In this document: positions 54,153 to 63,127 of the stretch, piece after piece | Position numbering within the stretch: position 1 is the first letter of the stretch | Layout: every line of letters starts with the position of its first letter | NCBI GenBank assembly: GCA_045106855.1 | Contig: JBGCFI010000011.1 | Location: 62,001 to 126,000, forward strand | Reading direction: 5' to 3' | DNA length: 64,000 nucleotides | Source of the DNA: Granulosicoccus sp045106855 | GTDB taxonomy: Bacteria; Pseudomonadota; Gammaproteobacteria; Granulosicoccales; Granulosicoccaceae | Made by a program: the position numbers and the translations under genes | Notes under the pieces: model-generated | Seen by the model: only the letters and a program-made list of their open reading frames with translations | Told to the model about the DNA's origin: nothing | Database searches by the model: none

Positions 54153-55364
54153 TTGTTAATGATGAATAAGCCGGGTCCGTATTTTCTGCATCCAGTTTCG
54201 TTGAAGGATTTTTTTTCCACATACTGGGAAAAACAACCGCTGCACATTCATCGTAAGGACGGTTTTAGCCAGACATTACTGGACCTCGCCACCATTGAGT
54301 TCTTGATGGCAAGTCAGCCATTGTATTTTCCCGGCGTACAGCTTACTCAAGCCGGAAAGGTTATCGATGTAGCCAGTTATGCGGACGAGCAAAATAGAAT
54401 TTTGCCATTGCGTTTGTTCGAGCAACATGCACAGGGTGGAACCATTATCTTGTCCCAGGCGCAAAAGCTATTCGCACCGTTGAATGAAATCTGTCGCGAA
54501 ATCATGCGTACCATGAACATGCGATGCCAGGCAAATGTGTATCTCTCCCCACCCGGGAATCAGGGTTTCAACGCGCACTACGACACACACGATGTGTTTA
54601 TTCTGCAGGTAAGTGGGGCGAAAACATTTAATTTTTATCCATCACCCATAGAGCTGCCTTATCCAGAGGACAGCTTTGATGCCGGGAACATTACGTCCAA
54701 CGAAATTGACGAGTCAATAGATCTGGTAGCGGGAGATACCTTATACATTCCAAGAGGCGTGGTACATGATGCAGTCGCCGACAGTTCGCGGTCTTCGTTA
54801 CATATTACTCTTGGTGTCTACCCTGTACTCATTCGCGACATGCTGCAAGAGGCCATTCAGTGTGTGAGTGAACAAGATGTAGGGTTTCGCCAGTCAACCG
54901 ATACCTTCTCGGTTTCGAGGGAAGAACTTGATGGTGGTGTTGAACCGCTAACACAGATTCTTGTCTCCCGCATGCAAGAAGTGCGTGCATGGCTTGCCGA
55001 CCCCGATTCAATAAAGTTGCTGCAAGGGCGCTTTCTTGACCAGCTATCAATCGACGCTTTGCAGGATTGCCAGGGGGTGTCGTTACGGATGAGCCATATG
55101 GAATCTGCGGATGGGCAACTGCCACCATTCGAAATCGTTCGCGTAAGGCAGGAATTGATAATTAACTACGAACGTTTTCCGGGGGGACTGAAAATACGGA
55201 CGTTCGGACAGGTTGTCGAATTTAGCGATCCCCTATCCGGCATCATCGAAAAACTTCTGGATGCGGGTGAGTTGCGTCGGGAAGAGCTGGGAGATCTGAA
55301 CGCCACCCAGACAGTCGCTGCAATAAAACGTCTGCTTCAAGAAAACCTTGTCGATGTGTTCTAA
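54153..55364 (+). CDS. JmjC-type cupin oxygenase (RoxA/ribosomal-oxygenase-like)
   Basis: A 403-residue Fe(II)/2-oxoglutarate oxygenase of the JmjC cupin class. The iron triad is His142 and Asp144 (AHYDTHDVF) and His205 (IPRGVVHDA); Lys in GAKTFNFYPSP probably binds 2-oxoglutarate. The N-terminal FFSTYWEKQPLHI is typical of the RoxA/MINA/NO66 group that hydroxylates ribosomal proteins, followed by a C-terminal dimerisation/winged helix region. Its substrate could be a ribosomal protein or a peptide. The first start is TTG 54153; ATG at 54159 or 54162 are alternatives. It precedes the small Tat-exported gene. Confidence 0.82.
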   Translation: MLMMNKPGPYFLHPVSLKDFFSTYWEKQPLHIHRKDGFSQTLLDLATIEFLMASQPLYFPGVQLTQAGKVIDVASYADEQNRILPLRLFEQHAQGGTIILSQAQKLFAPLNEICREIMRTMNMRCQANVYLSPPGNQGFNAHYDTHDVFILQVSGAKTFNFYPSPIELPYPEDSFDAGNITSNEIDESIDLVAGDTLYIPRGVVHDAVADSSRSSLHITLGVYPVLIRDMLQEAIQCVSEQDVGFRQSTDTFSVSREELDGGVEPLTQILVSRMQEVRAWLADPDSIKLLQGRFLDQLSIDALQDCQGVSLRMSHMESADGQLPPFEIVRVRQELIINYERFPGGLKIRTFGQVVEFSDPLSGIIEKLLDAGELRREELGDLNATQTVAAIKRLLQENLVDVF

Positions 55365-55476
55365 GCAGACCATTCATGGAACCAGCGGGTTTCTTTGACC
55401 ATCTGGTATGAACGATCCTGCTTGACTGCGCGACCACGGCTTGGTAACTTCTAGAGTGATCAGAAACAAACATGAT

Positions 55477-55818
55477 ATGGGCATGAGCGAAACAGATAAT
55501 GCTGATAGCGTTGTGATCCACGATAGTGCAAACCGTCGAAGATTTATCCGCAAAGGGGCCGTGTTTGTTGCGGCTGCAAGCGTTCTGGCGGCAAGTGCCG
55601 GCCGATCTGCCTTGGCTTCCGACTGCGATAGAGGTGGCGCTGCAGGTGAAAAAAAACCTGAGCATGCCGGAAATGGCTCAGACAGTGATACAGGTGCCAA
55701 TGCCGATCCTACAGGCTGTGGACGCAACTACGAAGACAAGCCCAAGATTTCCCGAAAGTCTCCGGTATCCGAGCCAGGCAGCCCCCGAAAGATATCCGTA
55801 GCAAAAATTATTGGCTGA
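55477..55818 (+). CDS. Small Tat-exported protein, disordered and Gly/Asp-rich
   Basis: About 113 residues. NRRRFIRKGAVFVAAASVLAASAGRSALA is a twin-arginine signal; the ~65-residue mature part begins SDCDRGGAAG and has GNGSDSDTGANADPTGCGR, with two Cys and many Asp, Gly, Pro and Lys and no hydrophobic core. Tat export of such a small protein suggests it folds around a cofactor or rides with a partner. No family is recognised. The start could be ATG 55477 or 55483; the longest frame starts at TTG 55441. It is 112 bases after the JmjC oxygenase gene and on the same strand. Confidence 0.6.
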   Translation: MGMSETDNADSVVIHDSANRRRFIRKGAVFVAAASVLAASAGRSALASDCDRGGAAGEKKPEHAGNGSDSDTGANADPTGCGRNYEDKPKISRKSPVSEPGSPRKISVAKIIG

Positions 55819-55936
55819 TTTTTTTGCTATTTGATTGCAGTGCTTGGAAATCTGCTGCATGCGTTAGATTTTTGGTTCCTCAAGGAGTTTCAGGTGTTGC
55901 TTTATGCGCAACTAAAGGGCAATCTCTATGGTGCTA

Positions 55937-55948
55937 TTGGTATACCAA
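55937..55948. promoter_or_regulatory. 12-bp perfect palindrome upstream of the AfuA-like gene
   Basis: TTGGTATACCAA is self-complementary and lies 29 bases before the ATG of the binding-protein gene, just ahead of its ribosome-binding site AAGGAGAAAGG. Its core is shared with the putative GntR operator at 42484-42493. It is a candidate operator for a GntR- or LacI-like repressor. Confidence 0.5.
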
Positions 55949-55977
55949 CCAACCACCATTTAAAGGAGAAAGGCTCG

Positions 55978-57006
55978 ATGCGAAAGACACCACTACTTGC
56001 GCTTCCAGTATTACTACTGGCAGCAGGTATTTCAGCGCCGCTACACGCTGCAGAGAAGCTCACATATTATTGCAGTGCACAAGAAGACTGGTGCCAGCTG
56101 ATGGCAACCGGCTTCGAAGAGGCCACGGGTATCAAGGTCAGTATGACTCGAAAAAGCTCTGGCGAAACACTGGCGCAGATTAAAGCAGAATCAAGCAATC
56201 CCAAAGGTGATATCTGGTGGGGTGGCACTGGTGATCCACATCTACAGGCGGCCGAAGAAGGCCTGAGTGATGCTTACGAATCTCCTATGCGATCTGAACA
56301 GCATGAATGGGCTATAAAACAGTCGGAAGCTGCCAGTAACCAGACCATCGGTATTTATTCCGGTGCGTTGGGGTACGGTTACAACGAAGACGTGCTGAAT
56401 GCGAACAACCTGCCGGTACCTGAATGTTGGGCTGATCTGTTGAAGCCTGAATATAAAGGGCACGTGCAAATGGCGAATCCTAATTCTTCCGGCACCGCCT
56501 ACACTACGCTTGCGACTATCGTGCAGCTGTTCGGCGAGGAGGAAGGCTTTGAGTTCATGAAAGGCCTGCATAAAAATATCAATCAATACACCAAGTCAGG
56601 ATCTGCTCCCATAAAGGCGGCAGCTCGTGGTGAAAACACGATTGGCATTGTTTTCCTGCATGACGCCGTTAAGCAGGCTGCCTCGGGTTTCCCCATCAAG
56701 CCCGTTGCTCCGTGTGAAGGCACTGGTTATGAAATTGGCGGTATGTCTCTTATAAAGGGCGGACGTAACCCGGAAAATGCACGTAAGTTCTACGATTGGG
56801 CGCTGAGTGCTGAAGTTCAGACTCGCGCACTTGAGGTTAATGCGTTTCAGGTTATGTCCAATACCTCTGCTACAAGTTCGCCCATGGCCCCTGATCTGGA
56901 TTCCATCAATCTAATTGACTACGACTTCAAGAAATACGGTTCCGCAGACGAGCGTAAGCGCCTGTTGAAAAAATGGGATGACGAGGTGTCGGTACTGGCA
57001 CAATAA
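55978..57006 (+). CDS. Periplasmic binding protein of AfuA/FbpA-type ABC importer
   Basis: A 342-residue binding protein. The chosen ATG at 55978 follows AAGGAGAAAGG and begins a signal peptide ending in SAPLHAAEK; the longer frame upstream is not coding. The mature protein has KLTYYCSAQEDWCQ, MTRKSSGETLAQI and GDIWWGGTGDPHLQAAEEG, matching the AfuA family. Members bind ferric iron or sugar phosphates/phosphonates; the GDxWWGGTGDPH sequence resembles the hexose-phosphate-binding subset more than FbpA. Substrate is therefore open. Confidence 0.85.
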   Translation: MRKTPLLALPVLLLAAGISAPLHAAEKLTYYCSAQEDWCQLMATGFEEATGIKVSMTRKSSGETLAQIKAESSNPKGDIWWGGTGDPHLQAAEEGLSDAYESPMRSEQHEWAIKQSEAASNQTIGIYSGALGYGYNEDVLNANNLPVPECWADLLKPEYKGHVQMANPNSSGTAYTTLATIVQLFGEEEGFEFMKGLHKNINQYTKSGSAPIKAAARGENTIGIVFLHDAVKQAASGFPIKPVAPCEGTGYEIGGMSLIKGGRNPENARKFYDWALSAEVQTRALEVNAFQVMSNTSATSSPMAPDLDSINLIDYDFKKYGSADERKRLLKKWDDEVSVLAQ

Positions 57007-57030
57007 GCCAGATATGCTTTGTGTCTTAAT

Positions 57031-57076
57031 CCTGGAATATTCATGAAAGGATTTTTTGTTTTGTGAATATTCCAGG
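57031..57076 (+). promoter_or_regulatory. 13-bp perfect hairpin that may mask the permease ribosome-binding site
   Basis: CCTGGAATATTCA (57031-57043) and TGAATATTCCAGG (57064-57076) are exact reverse complements around a 20-base loop rich in T. The AGG at 57074-57076, the only plausible Shine-Dalgarno for ATG 57086, is inside the 3' arm. The structure could limit translation of the permease or stabilise the upstream mRNA. Confidence 0.7.
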
Positions 57077-57085
57077 TTCAATGTT

Positions 57086-59299
57086 ATGAAAAACAGCGCG
57101 CTGCTCTGGTTGTTGATCGGGCTGTTTGGCTTTTGTGTTCTCCCCTGGTACATCCTTGACGATGGACTATGGGGTTTTGAATGGCTGTTCGACGGGTATC
57201 CCTTTGACACAGACTATGCACCTGCGTTGTTTCTTGTCATGCAAGGTGAGAAGCTGTGGCTCGCGCCATTGCTGTTGTTCCTGCTTCTACCATGGATTAG
57301 CGAGCTCTTTACTCGTGGCATTCCTGATGCGTCAGCCGTCTCTATTCGCCGCGCCAACATTCTACTTATTGCAGGAGTAACCGGGCTTGCCTGGATAGCC
57401 ATCCAGGGTTATGGCATTGGTCTGCGTGGGTGGAACTTCGAATCGCTCAGTGCACTGTTTGGTCCGCTTGAGGATAGACAATTCGGTATGGGCGCTGGAG
57501 CCCTCCTTGTTGTTGCAGCCTTTCTTTTTCTGTTAACGACCGGAATTGCCGGTCGCGGTGCCATCAACGGGGATGTATTTGTCGTCGGTGCCATTGGTCT
57601 TGTGGTGGCCATGGTCGCTGTGTTTATTTTCTTCCCTATTCTCCAGATGCTCTCCAGTGCATTTACAGATAACGATGGCGTATTTTCGGTTTCGCTGTTC
57701 GTCAGCAAGTTTCTTGAAGACAAAATCTGGGGACTATCTTGCCTGAGCGGCGGCACTCGTTGCGGTGTCGCCTGGAACTCCCTGTTTCTGGCCGTTCTAG
57801 TTGGCTTTTTCACAACAGTACTGGGCCTTGTGTTTGCCCTGGTTGCCACGCGCTCAGGCTTTCGCTATGGCAAGGTGCTTCGGGGCTTGACAGTGCTGCC
57901 CATCATCACACCACCGTTCGTGATCGGACTTGCCATCATCTTGTTGTTTGGATTATCGGGGGCCATCACCCAGTTCGTTGCGGAGTTGTTCAATTTACAG
58001 GCCACGCGCTGGGTCTATGGCTTACCCGGTATTTTCATCGCGCAGATGCTGTCGTTTACGCCCATTGCGTTTCTCGTTCTTATTGGTGTGGTCGAAGGCG
58101 TAAGTCCTTCCATGGAAGAGGCAGCTCAGACACTACGCGCAACCAAATGGCAGACCTTTCGTACGGTGTCACTTCCTTTGATGCGCCCCGGGTTGGCTAA
58201 CGCATTCCTGCTTGGCTTTATAGAAAGTATGGCCGACTTTGGCAATCCGCTGGTACTTGGTGGTAACTATGATGTGTTGTCAACCGAAATTTTCTTCGCT
58301 ATTGTCGGTGCGCAAAATGATCAGGGTAAGGCTGCGGTGTTGGCGGTCGCACTCCTGATTTTTACTTTAAGTGCGTTTTATGCACAACGCCGCTGGCTTG
58401 GCAAAAAGAGCTACACGACGCAAACCGGTAAAGGTGATGGTGGTATGCATGTGCTTTTACCCAAGCGCATAATGATCCCTTGTTATGCCATTGCGGGAAT
58501 CTGGACTGTTTTTACCCTGACCGTTTACAGCATGATTTTATACGGTGGTTTTGTTGAGCTCTGGGGCCTTAATCATTCGCTGACACTCAAGCATTATCAG
58601 TCTGCCTTCGCTGTCGGGTTCAATGACTTTGGCCTGCACTTCAAGGGCAGTGCATGGGATTCATTCTGGACAACGCTAAAAATTGCAGGAATTGCAGCAC
58701 CATTGACTGCAATTGTCGGTCTTATCACGGCTTGGCTGCTGGTGAGGCAGAGCTTTGCCGGAAAAAACTTGTTTGAATTTGGCACCATGCTCAGCTTCGC
58801 CATTCCCGGTACTGTTATCGGCGTCTCCTATATTCTTGCCTTTAACGTACCACCGATTGAGCTCACGGGTACCGGGGCCATATTGGTCATCAGCTTTATT
58901 TTCAGAAATATGCCGGTTGGCGTCAGGGCTGGTATTGCATCCATGTCTCAGTTGGATAAAAGCCTGGATGAGGCATCGCTGACACTGGGTGCGAGCACCT
59001 GGCGAACTTTCACTCGGATTATCCTGCCACTGATGCGCCCTGCCATACTCGCAGCACTGGTATACAGCTTTGTGCGCGCCATGACGGCAATCAGCGCTGT
59101 CATCTTCCTGGTCAGCGCTGAATACAATATGGCAACCAGTTACATTATCGGGCGTGTCGAGAATAACGACTACGGAATCGCAATTGCCTATTCATCCATG
59201 TTGATTGTGGTCATGTTGACCATGGTGGCTGTCACCCAGCTTGCAGTCGGACGATCGACGACGCGTCGACGCCAGAAGCCTTTACCCGCGTTAGCCTGA
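57086..59299 (+). CDS. Fused ABC importer permease (AfuB/FbpB type)
   Basis: A 737-residue permease with two permease units in one chain. Extra N-terminal helices (residues ~1-165) are followed by the first unit with EAAQTLRATKWQTFRTVSLP, and a second unit with EASLTLGASTWRTFTRIILP, both EAA loops for ATPase docking. This is the FbpB/AfuB architecture. The longest frame starts at 57056, but ATG 57086 is chosen since MKNSALLWLLIGLFGF begins the membrane segment directly. The single-chain permease implies a defined 1:1 pore. Confidence 0.92.
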   Translation: MKNSALLWLLIGLFGFCVLPWYILDDGLWGFEWLFDGYPFDTDYAPALFLVMQGEKLWLAPLLLFLLLPWISELFTRGIPDASAVSIRRANILLIAGVTGLAWIAIQGYGIGLRGWNFESLSALFGPLEDRQFGMGAGALLVVAAFLFLLTTGIAGRGAINGDVFVVGAIGLVVAMVAVFIFFPILQMLSSAFTDNDGVFSVSLFVSKFLEDKIWGLSCLSGGTRCGVAWNSLFLAVLVGFFTTVLGLVFALVATRSGFRYGKVLRGLTVLPIITPPFVIGLAIILLFGLSGAITQFVAELFNLQATRWVYGLPGIFIAQMLSFTPIAFLVLIGVVEGVSPSMEEAAQTLRATKWQTFRTVSLPLMRPGLANAFLLGFIESMADFGNPLVLGGNYDVLSTEIFFAIVGAQNDQGKAAVLAVALLIFTLSAFYAQRRWLGKKSYTTQTGKGDGGMHVLLPKRIMIPCYAIAGIWTVFTLTVYSMILYGGFVELWGLNHSLTLKHYQSAFAVGFNDFGLHFKGSAWDSFWTTLKIAGIAAPLTAIVGLITAWLLVRQSFAGKNLFEFGTMLSFAIPGTVIGVSYILAFNVPPIELTGTGAILVISFIFRNMPVGVRAGIASMSQLDKSLDEASLTLGASTWRTFTRIILPLMRPAILAALVYSFVRAMTAISAVIFLVSAEYNMATSYIIGRVENNDYGIAIAYSSMLIVVMLTMVAVTQLAVGRSTTRRRQKPLPALA

Positions 59300-59314
59300 G
59301 CCACCGGAGCCCTT

Positions 59315-60430
59315 ATGACAATTTCCCATGCTGCCGTCTCCAATGAAGCACTGAAAGGCATTCATGAAAAAGCCGCCTCGGTTCATTTCGAACAAGTCAG
59401 TAAGGTCTACAACGGATCCGTTACCGCTGTAGATAATGTATCGCTTCGCGTTGAGGCCGGGGAACTGGTTACCTTGTTGGGGCCATCGGGATGTGGCAAG
59501 ACGACGACATTGCGTATGATTGCGGGACTGGAGATGCCTAGCCGCGGCAAGATTCTCATTGGTGACAGAGATGTCACCAAATTTCCGGCGACCGATCGGG
59601 ATGTCTCCATGGTATTTCAGTCGTACGCATTATTCCCGCACATGAGTGTTATGGAAAATGTCTCTTACGGGCTGAAGATTTCCAAGTTCAAAAAGGCAGA
59701 AGTCTTGGAACGTGCGCAAGAGGGGCTGAATCTTGTCGGTCTGTCCGGGTACGGTGATCGCTTGCCGAGTGAATTGTCAGGAGGACAACAGCAACGCGTT
59801 GCGGTTGCTCGCGCACTGGTGCTGGAACCGCAAGTGCTGTTGTTCGACGAGCCGTTGTCTAACCTTGATGCCAAGCTCAGGCGGCAGGTACGCGACGATA
59901 TTCGAGATATTCAAACGCGGCTGGGTCTGACCGTTGTCTACGTAACCCACGATCAGGAAGAAGCTTTGGCTGTGTCGGACCGAATCATCGTCATGAACAA
60001 TGCAGTCATTGCTCAAGTGGGCACTCCTCGAGAGCTTTATGATGCGCCTGCTGACGCGTTTGTTGCAGATTTTATCGGTGAAGCCAACCTCCTTGATGCT
60101 GAGGTTCTGGACGTCGTGGACGGTATGGCAAAGGTAGATCTGGGAGCCGGGCAAATGCAGATTACGACGCCGGTTCGCGAATCTGGTGTAGGCGCTGGAA
60201 GGATTGCTGTCAGGCCGGGGCGCGTAAAGCTTCTATCAGCAACTGAACCCAATACCTTGGCTGGCACGATAGAAAAATCGACCTATGTTGGCAGTCACAT
60301 GGAATACCGTGTAACAACGGCAGTCGGAAACGTTTTTGTCGTTGCGGATGTCGACACTGATTTTGCTATTGGGGAATCTGTCGGTGTTGGCTTCATGAGC
60401 AAAGGCCCTGTGCTATTGTCAACATCGTGA
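59315..60430 (+). CDS. ABC importer ATP-binding protein (AfuC/FbpC type)
   Basis: A 371-residue ATPase: Walker A GPSGCGKTT, signature LSGGQQQRVA, Walker B VLLFDEPLSNLD, and His in VTHDQEEA; a TOBE domain fills residues ~290-370 (RPGRVKLLSA). It follows the permease by 15 bases and closes the three-gene importer operon. It is a paralogue of the ATPase of the Pot-like operon in this window, but serves the AfuA-type system. Confidence 0.92.
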   Translation: MTISHAAVSNEALKGIHEKAASVHFEQVSKVYNGSVTAVDNVSLRVEAGELVTLLGPSGCGKTTTLRMIAGLEMPSRGKILIGDRDVTKFPATDRDVSMVFQSYALFPHMSVMENVSYGLKISKFKKAEVLERAQEGLNLVGLSGYGDRLPSELSGGQQQRVAVARALVLEPQVLLFDEPLSNLDAKLRRQVRDDIRDIQTRLGLTVVYVTHDQEEALAVSDRIIVMNNAVIAQVGTPRELYDAPADAFVADFIGEANLLDAEVLDVVDGMAKVDLGAGQMQITTPVRESGVGAGRIAVRPGRVKLLSATEPNTLAGTIEKSTYVGSHMEYRVTTAVGNVFVVADVDTDFAIGESVGVGFMSKGPVLLSTS

Positions 60431-60460
60431 TCGAGTCAATTCGAATGTTGCTAAAAATCG

Positions 60461-60814
60461 TTGAAACCGGCTGTGGCACCGACTGAGCTATCCGGCAAGC
60501 ACTGTGCGTCGTGCGACGGGAAAATCCCCAGACTGTCAAACCGGGATATTGCTGAGTTCCTGGATGAGCTTCACGCCGATTGGCAGTTAAGTGCAGAGTC
60601 CACATCGTTGCACCGCAGATTTGTTTTCAAGGGATTTGCCAAGGCAACCTATCTGGTCAATCTCTGTATCTGGCTGGCTGACAGAGAAGGGCATCACCCG
60701 GATATTGGTTTTGGCTGGGGCTACTGCGAAATTTCCCTGTCGACGCACGACGTGGGTGGCCTTACGGAAAATGATTTCATCTGGGCCGCACGTCTGGATG
60801 CCTTGATTCTGTAG
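60461..60814 (+). CDS. phhB: 4a-hydroxytetrahydrobiopterin dehydratase
   Basis: A 117-residue pterin-4a-carbinolamine dehydratase. The family pattern is visible in the C-terminal half: FVFKGFAKATYLVNLCIWLADREGHHPDI-like, with the HHP catalytic histidines, FGWGYCEISLSTHDVGGLTENDF with the third His and final Asp. It recycles the pterin cofactor of phenylalanine hydroxylase or similar. No ATG fits; TTG 60461 or GTG 60473 is the start. The CDGKIPRLS segment near the N-terminus shows the usual short lead. No phenylalanine hydroxylase lies nearby. Confidence 0.88.
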   Translation: MKPAVAPTELSGKHCASCDGKIPRLSNRDIAEFLDELHADWQLSAESTSLHRRFVFKGFAKATYLVNLCIWLADREGHHPDIGFGWGYCEISLSTHDVGGLTENDFIWAARLDALIL

Positions 60815-61017
60815 GTTCGCGTTACGTCGCGGCAAAACACGTCCGAAGCTAGCTGGTTCTGGCTCAGAAAATCTCTGAGTGGCGTGGTTGAATTGACGTT
60901 TTGTGTCTTATTGCTTCCTACGTAACGTGCAGGTGAAAGTTTTTCTAAAGAAATCGCCAGTATGGCCGACTACGTGCATCGGACACGTAACTTTAGTGTA
61001 TTTCCTGTTAACCCAAC

Positions 61018-63054
61018 ATGTGTTCAGATAAGTACATACAGCAGATTGCCTTTCCGCTTTCGTACATTCGTACGCCGGTATGGCTGTTCGACGTCGACGG
61101 TGAGCGCTTTCTCTGGGCCAACTCAGCAGCGCTGAAGTTGTGGCACGCATCCACTCTGGCTGAGTTGCAGAGCCGAGATTTGTCCCGGGATATATCGGTA
61201 AAGGTGCGCAAGCGCCTTGATCAATACTGTGTAGATCTGACGGGCACGAGTACCACTGTGTCAGAGCACTGGACCTTCTATCCGAAGGGCCGTCCTGCAA
61301 CCTATGAGTGTTCTGTCAGCGCTTTCCGCTCCCCTGATGGACTGCGTATTCTCATGGTCAATGCGACTCAGCAGGACATAGCATCCAGCTCGGATACTCT
61401 CTACAGAAGCTCTGCTTTGCTGCATACATCGGTGTGTGTGTCCGTGTATGGGACCGATGGTGTACTGAAATATTCGAATCCCGCTGCTCGAAGCATGCTT
61501 GGTGCAAACCCGATGACGCTGGCAGAACGTTTTGTTGAAAAAAACGACTGGCAGTGGGTGAGTGTTGAACTGGCGGCGGGCAAGGAAGTTGTCATCGAAG
61601 CCGAAGTTAAAACAAAAAGTGGAAAGTCATGGCATAGCCTTACACTCGAGGCCAGTCCCGATCCTGTCATTGGGACCTCGTCCATCATGGTATCTGAAAC
61701 CGATGTGTCAGAACGGCTTCGAGCCGAGCAGCAGGTACATCAACTAGCGTATTTCGATGTTTTGACTGCACTGCCCAACCGAATATCGTGGTTCAGTACA
61801 CTGAAAAGACGTCTGGAAAACGCGAAAGGATCTGATGAACATCTGGCGATCCTGTTCGTTGATCTTGATAGATTCAAGTTGATCAATGATACGCTTGGGC
61901 ACACAGTGGGAGATAAATTACTGGTCGCTGTGGCAGATCGATTGAGCAGTTGCCTGAGCCCTGATGAAGGTCTGGCAAGACTCGGCGGGGATGAATTCAC
62001 ACTGTTGCTGGAAGATAACACGACCGGCACAAAGGCAGAGAGCAAAGCCCGGAATATCGTCGATACGATGACAGCCCCACTCAGTATAGAGGGGCATAGT
62101 ATTTCTGTTACCCCCAGTATCGGAATCAGCCGATACCCGCTGCATTCCTCTGATGCTGATGAATTAATGCAACAGGCTGATCTTGCCATGTATGCAGCCA
62201 AGCAGGCCGGCGGTGGTTATCTGGGATTTAAAACTCACATGACAACTCAAACCGTACGTCGCAGACTCATAGAGAGTGACTTAAGCGAAGCAATTGCTAC
62301 ATCAGCGTTGCAAGTGTATTACCAGCCGAAGTTGTGTGCCTCAACGGGTGTTGTATTAGGCCAGGAAGCGCTTTCCCGGTGGAAGCATCAGACACTGGGT
62401 TGGATCTGTCCTGCCGAATTCATATCGATTGCCGAAGAGGCTGGGAAAATTGGAGAACTCACTCAATTCGTTATGCAGGAAGCTTTAAAACAGCAGGTTG
62501 TCTGGGCGGCTGATGGTCACGATATCTGCATGGCTGTAAATGTCTCGCCATTGGAGTTCAGGCATGGGGATTTTGTATCAGTGGTAAAGCAAGCGTTGAA
62601 CAGTACGGGTGCCAAGCCTGAAAAACTGGAGCTTGAAATAACTGAATCCATGTTGATGGAAGACACCACAACCATACAAAAAGTGATTGCGGATTTGCAT
62701 GCTTTGCGAGTCAAGATCAGTCTCGACGACTTCGGCTCAGGCTACAGCAATCTTGGTTACCTGCAAAAATTCCCGCTTGACAGTATCAAGATAGATCGAT
62801 CATTCCTGTGTAATGGTGAAATTTCTCCAGTGATTGATCTCATAGTCGGCGTGGGAAACAAGTTGTCGCTCAAAGTGGTTGCTGAAGGCGTGGAGACAAA
62901 GCTGCAACGTGATTTTCTGGTACGGCAGGGTTGTGATCAACTGCAAGGCTTCCTGTTTGCCAAACCTATGGACAAAGATCGGGCGACCACGTATCTCAAC
63001 GATGAGCGTAAGAGAAAGTCCGGGTGGCTGAAAGATTCGGAAGTTGCTGCCTGA
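61018..63054 (+). CDS. PAS-GGDEF-EAL cyclic-di-GMP protein
   Basis: A 678-residue signalling protein. Two N-terminal PAS-like segments (~15-110 and ~130-235) sense an input; both end as usual before the linker SERLRAEQQVHQLAYFD. The GGDEF motif is intact at 323-327, without an obvious RxxD inhibitory site, so cyclase activity would be free of product feedback. EAL is intact at 450-452, and the later NVSPLEF, LEITESML, DDFGSGYSNL and VVAEGVE motifs are all present, so phosphodiesterase activity is expected. It probably tunes c-di-GMP, perhaps sensed by PilZ proteins such as the fusion at 36.6 kb. Confidence 0.92.
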   Translation: MCSDKYIQQIAFPLSYIRTPVWLFDVDGERFLWANSAALKLWHASTLAELQSRDLSRDISVKVRKRLDQYCVDLTGTSTTVSEHWTFYPKGRPATYECSVSAFRSPDGLRILMVNATQQDIASSSDTLYRSSALLHTSVCVSVYGTDGVLKYSNPAARSMLGANPMTLAERFVEKNDWQWVSVELAAGKEVVIEAEVKTKSGKSWHSLTLEASPDPVIGTSSIMVSETDVSERLRAEQQVHQLAYFDVLTALPNRISWFSTLKRRLENAKGSDEHLAILFVDLDRFKLINDTLGHTVGDKLLVAVADRLSSCLSPDEGLARLGGDEFTLLLEDNTTGTKAESKARNIVDTMTAPLSIEGHSISVTPSIGISRYPLHSSDADELMQQADLAMYAAKQAGGGYLGFKTHMTTQTVRRRLIESDLSEAIATSALQVYYQPKLCASTGVVLGQEALSRWKHQTLGWICPAEFISIAEEAGKIGELTQFVMQEALKQQVVWAADGHDICMAVNVSPLEFRHGDFVSVVKQALNSTGAKPEKLELEITESMLMEDTTTIQKVIADLHALRVKISLDDFGSGYSNLGYLQKFPLDSIKIDRSFLCNGEISPVIDLIVGVGNKLSLKVVAEGVETKLQRDFLVRQGCDQLQGFLFAKPMDKDRATTYLNDERKRKSGWLKDSEVAA

Positions 63055-63127
63055 TCACTTTCACGATTGCCAACAGCCACTGTAAACGAATTCAGCTTTC
63101 TACTCGTGTAGTGGTAGGTCAATAAAT

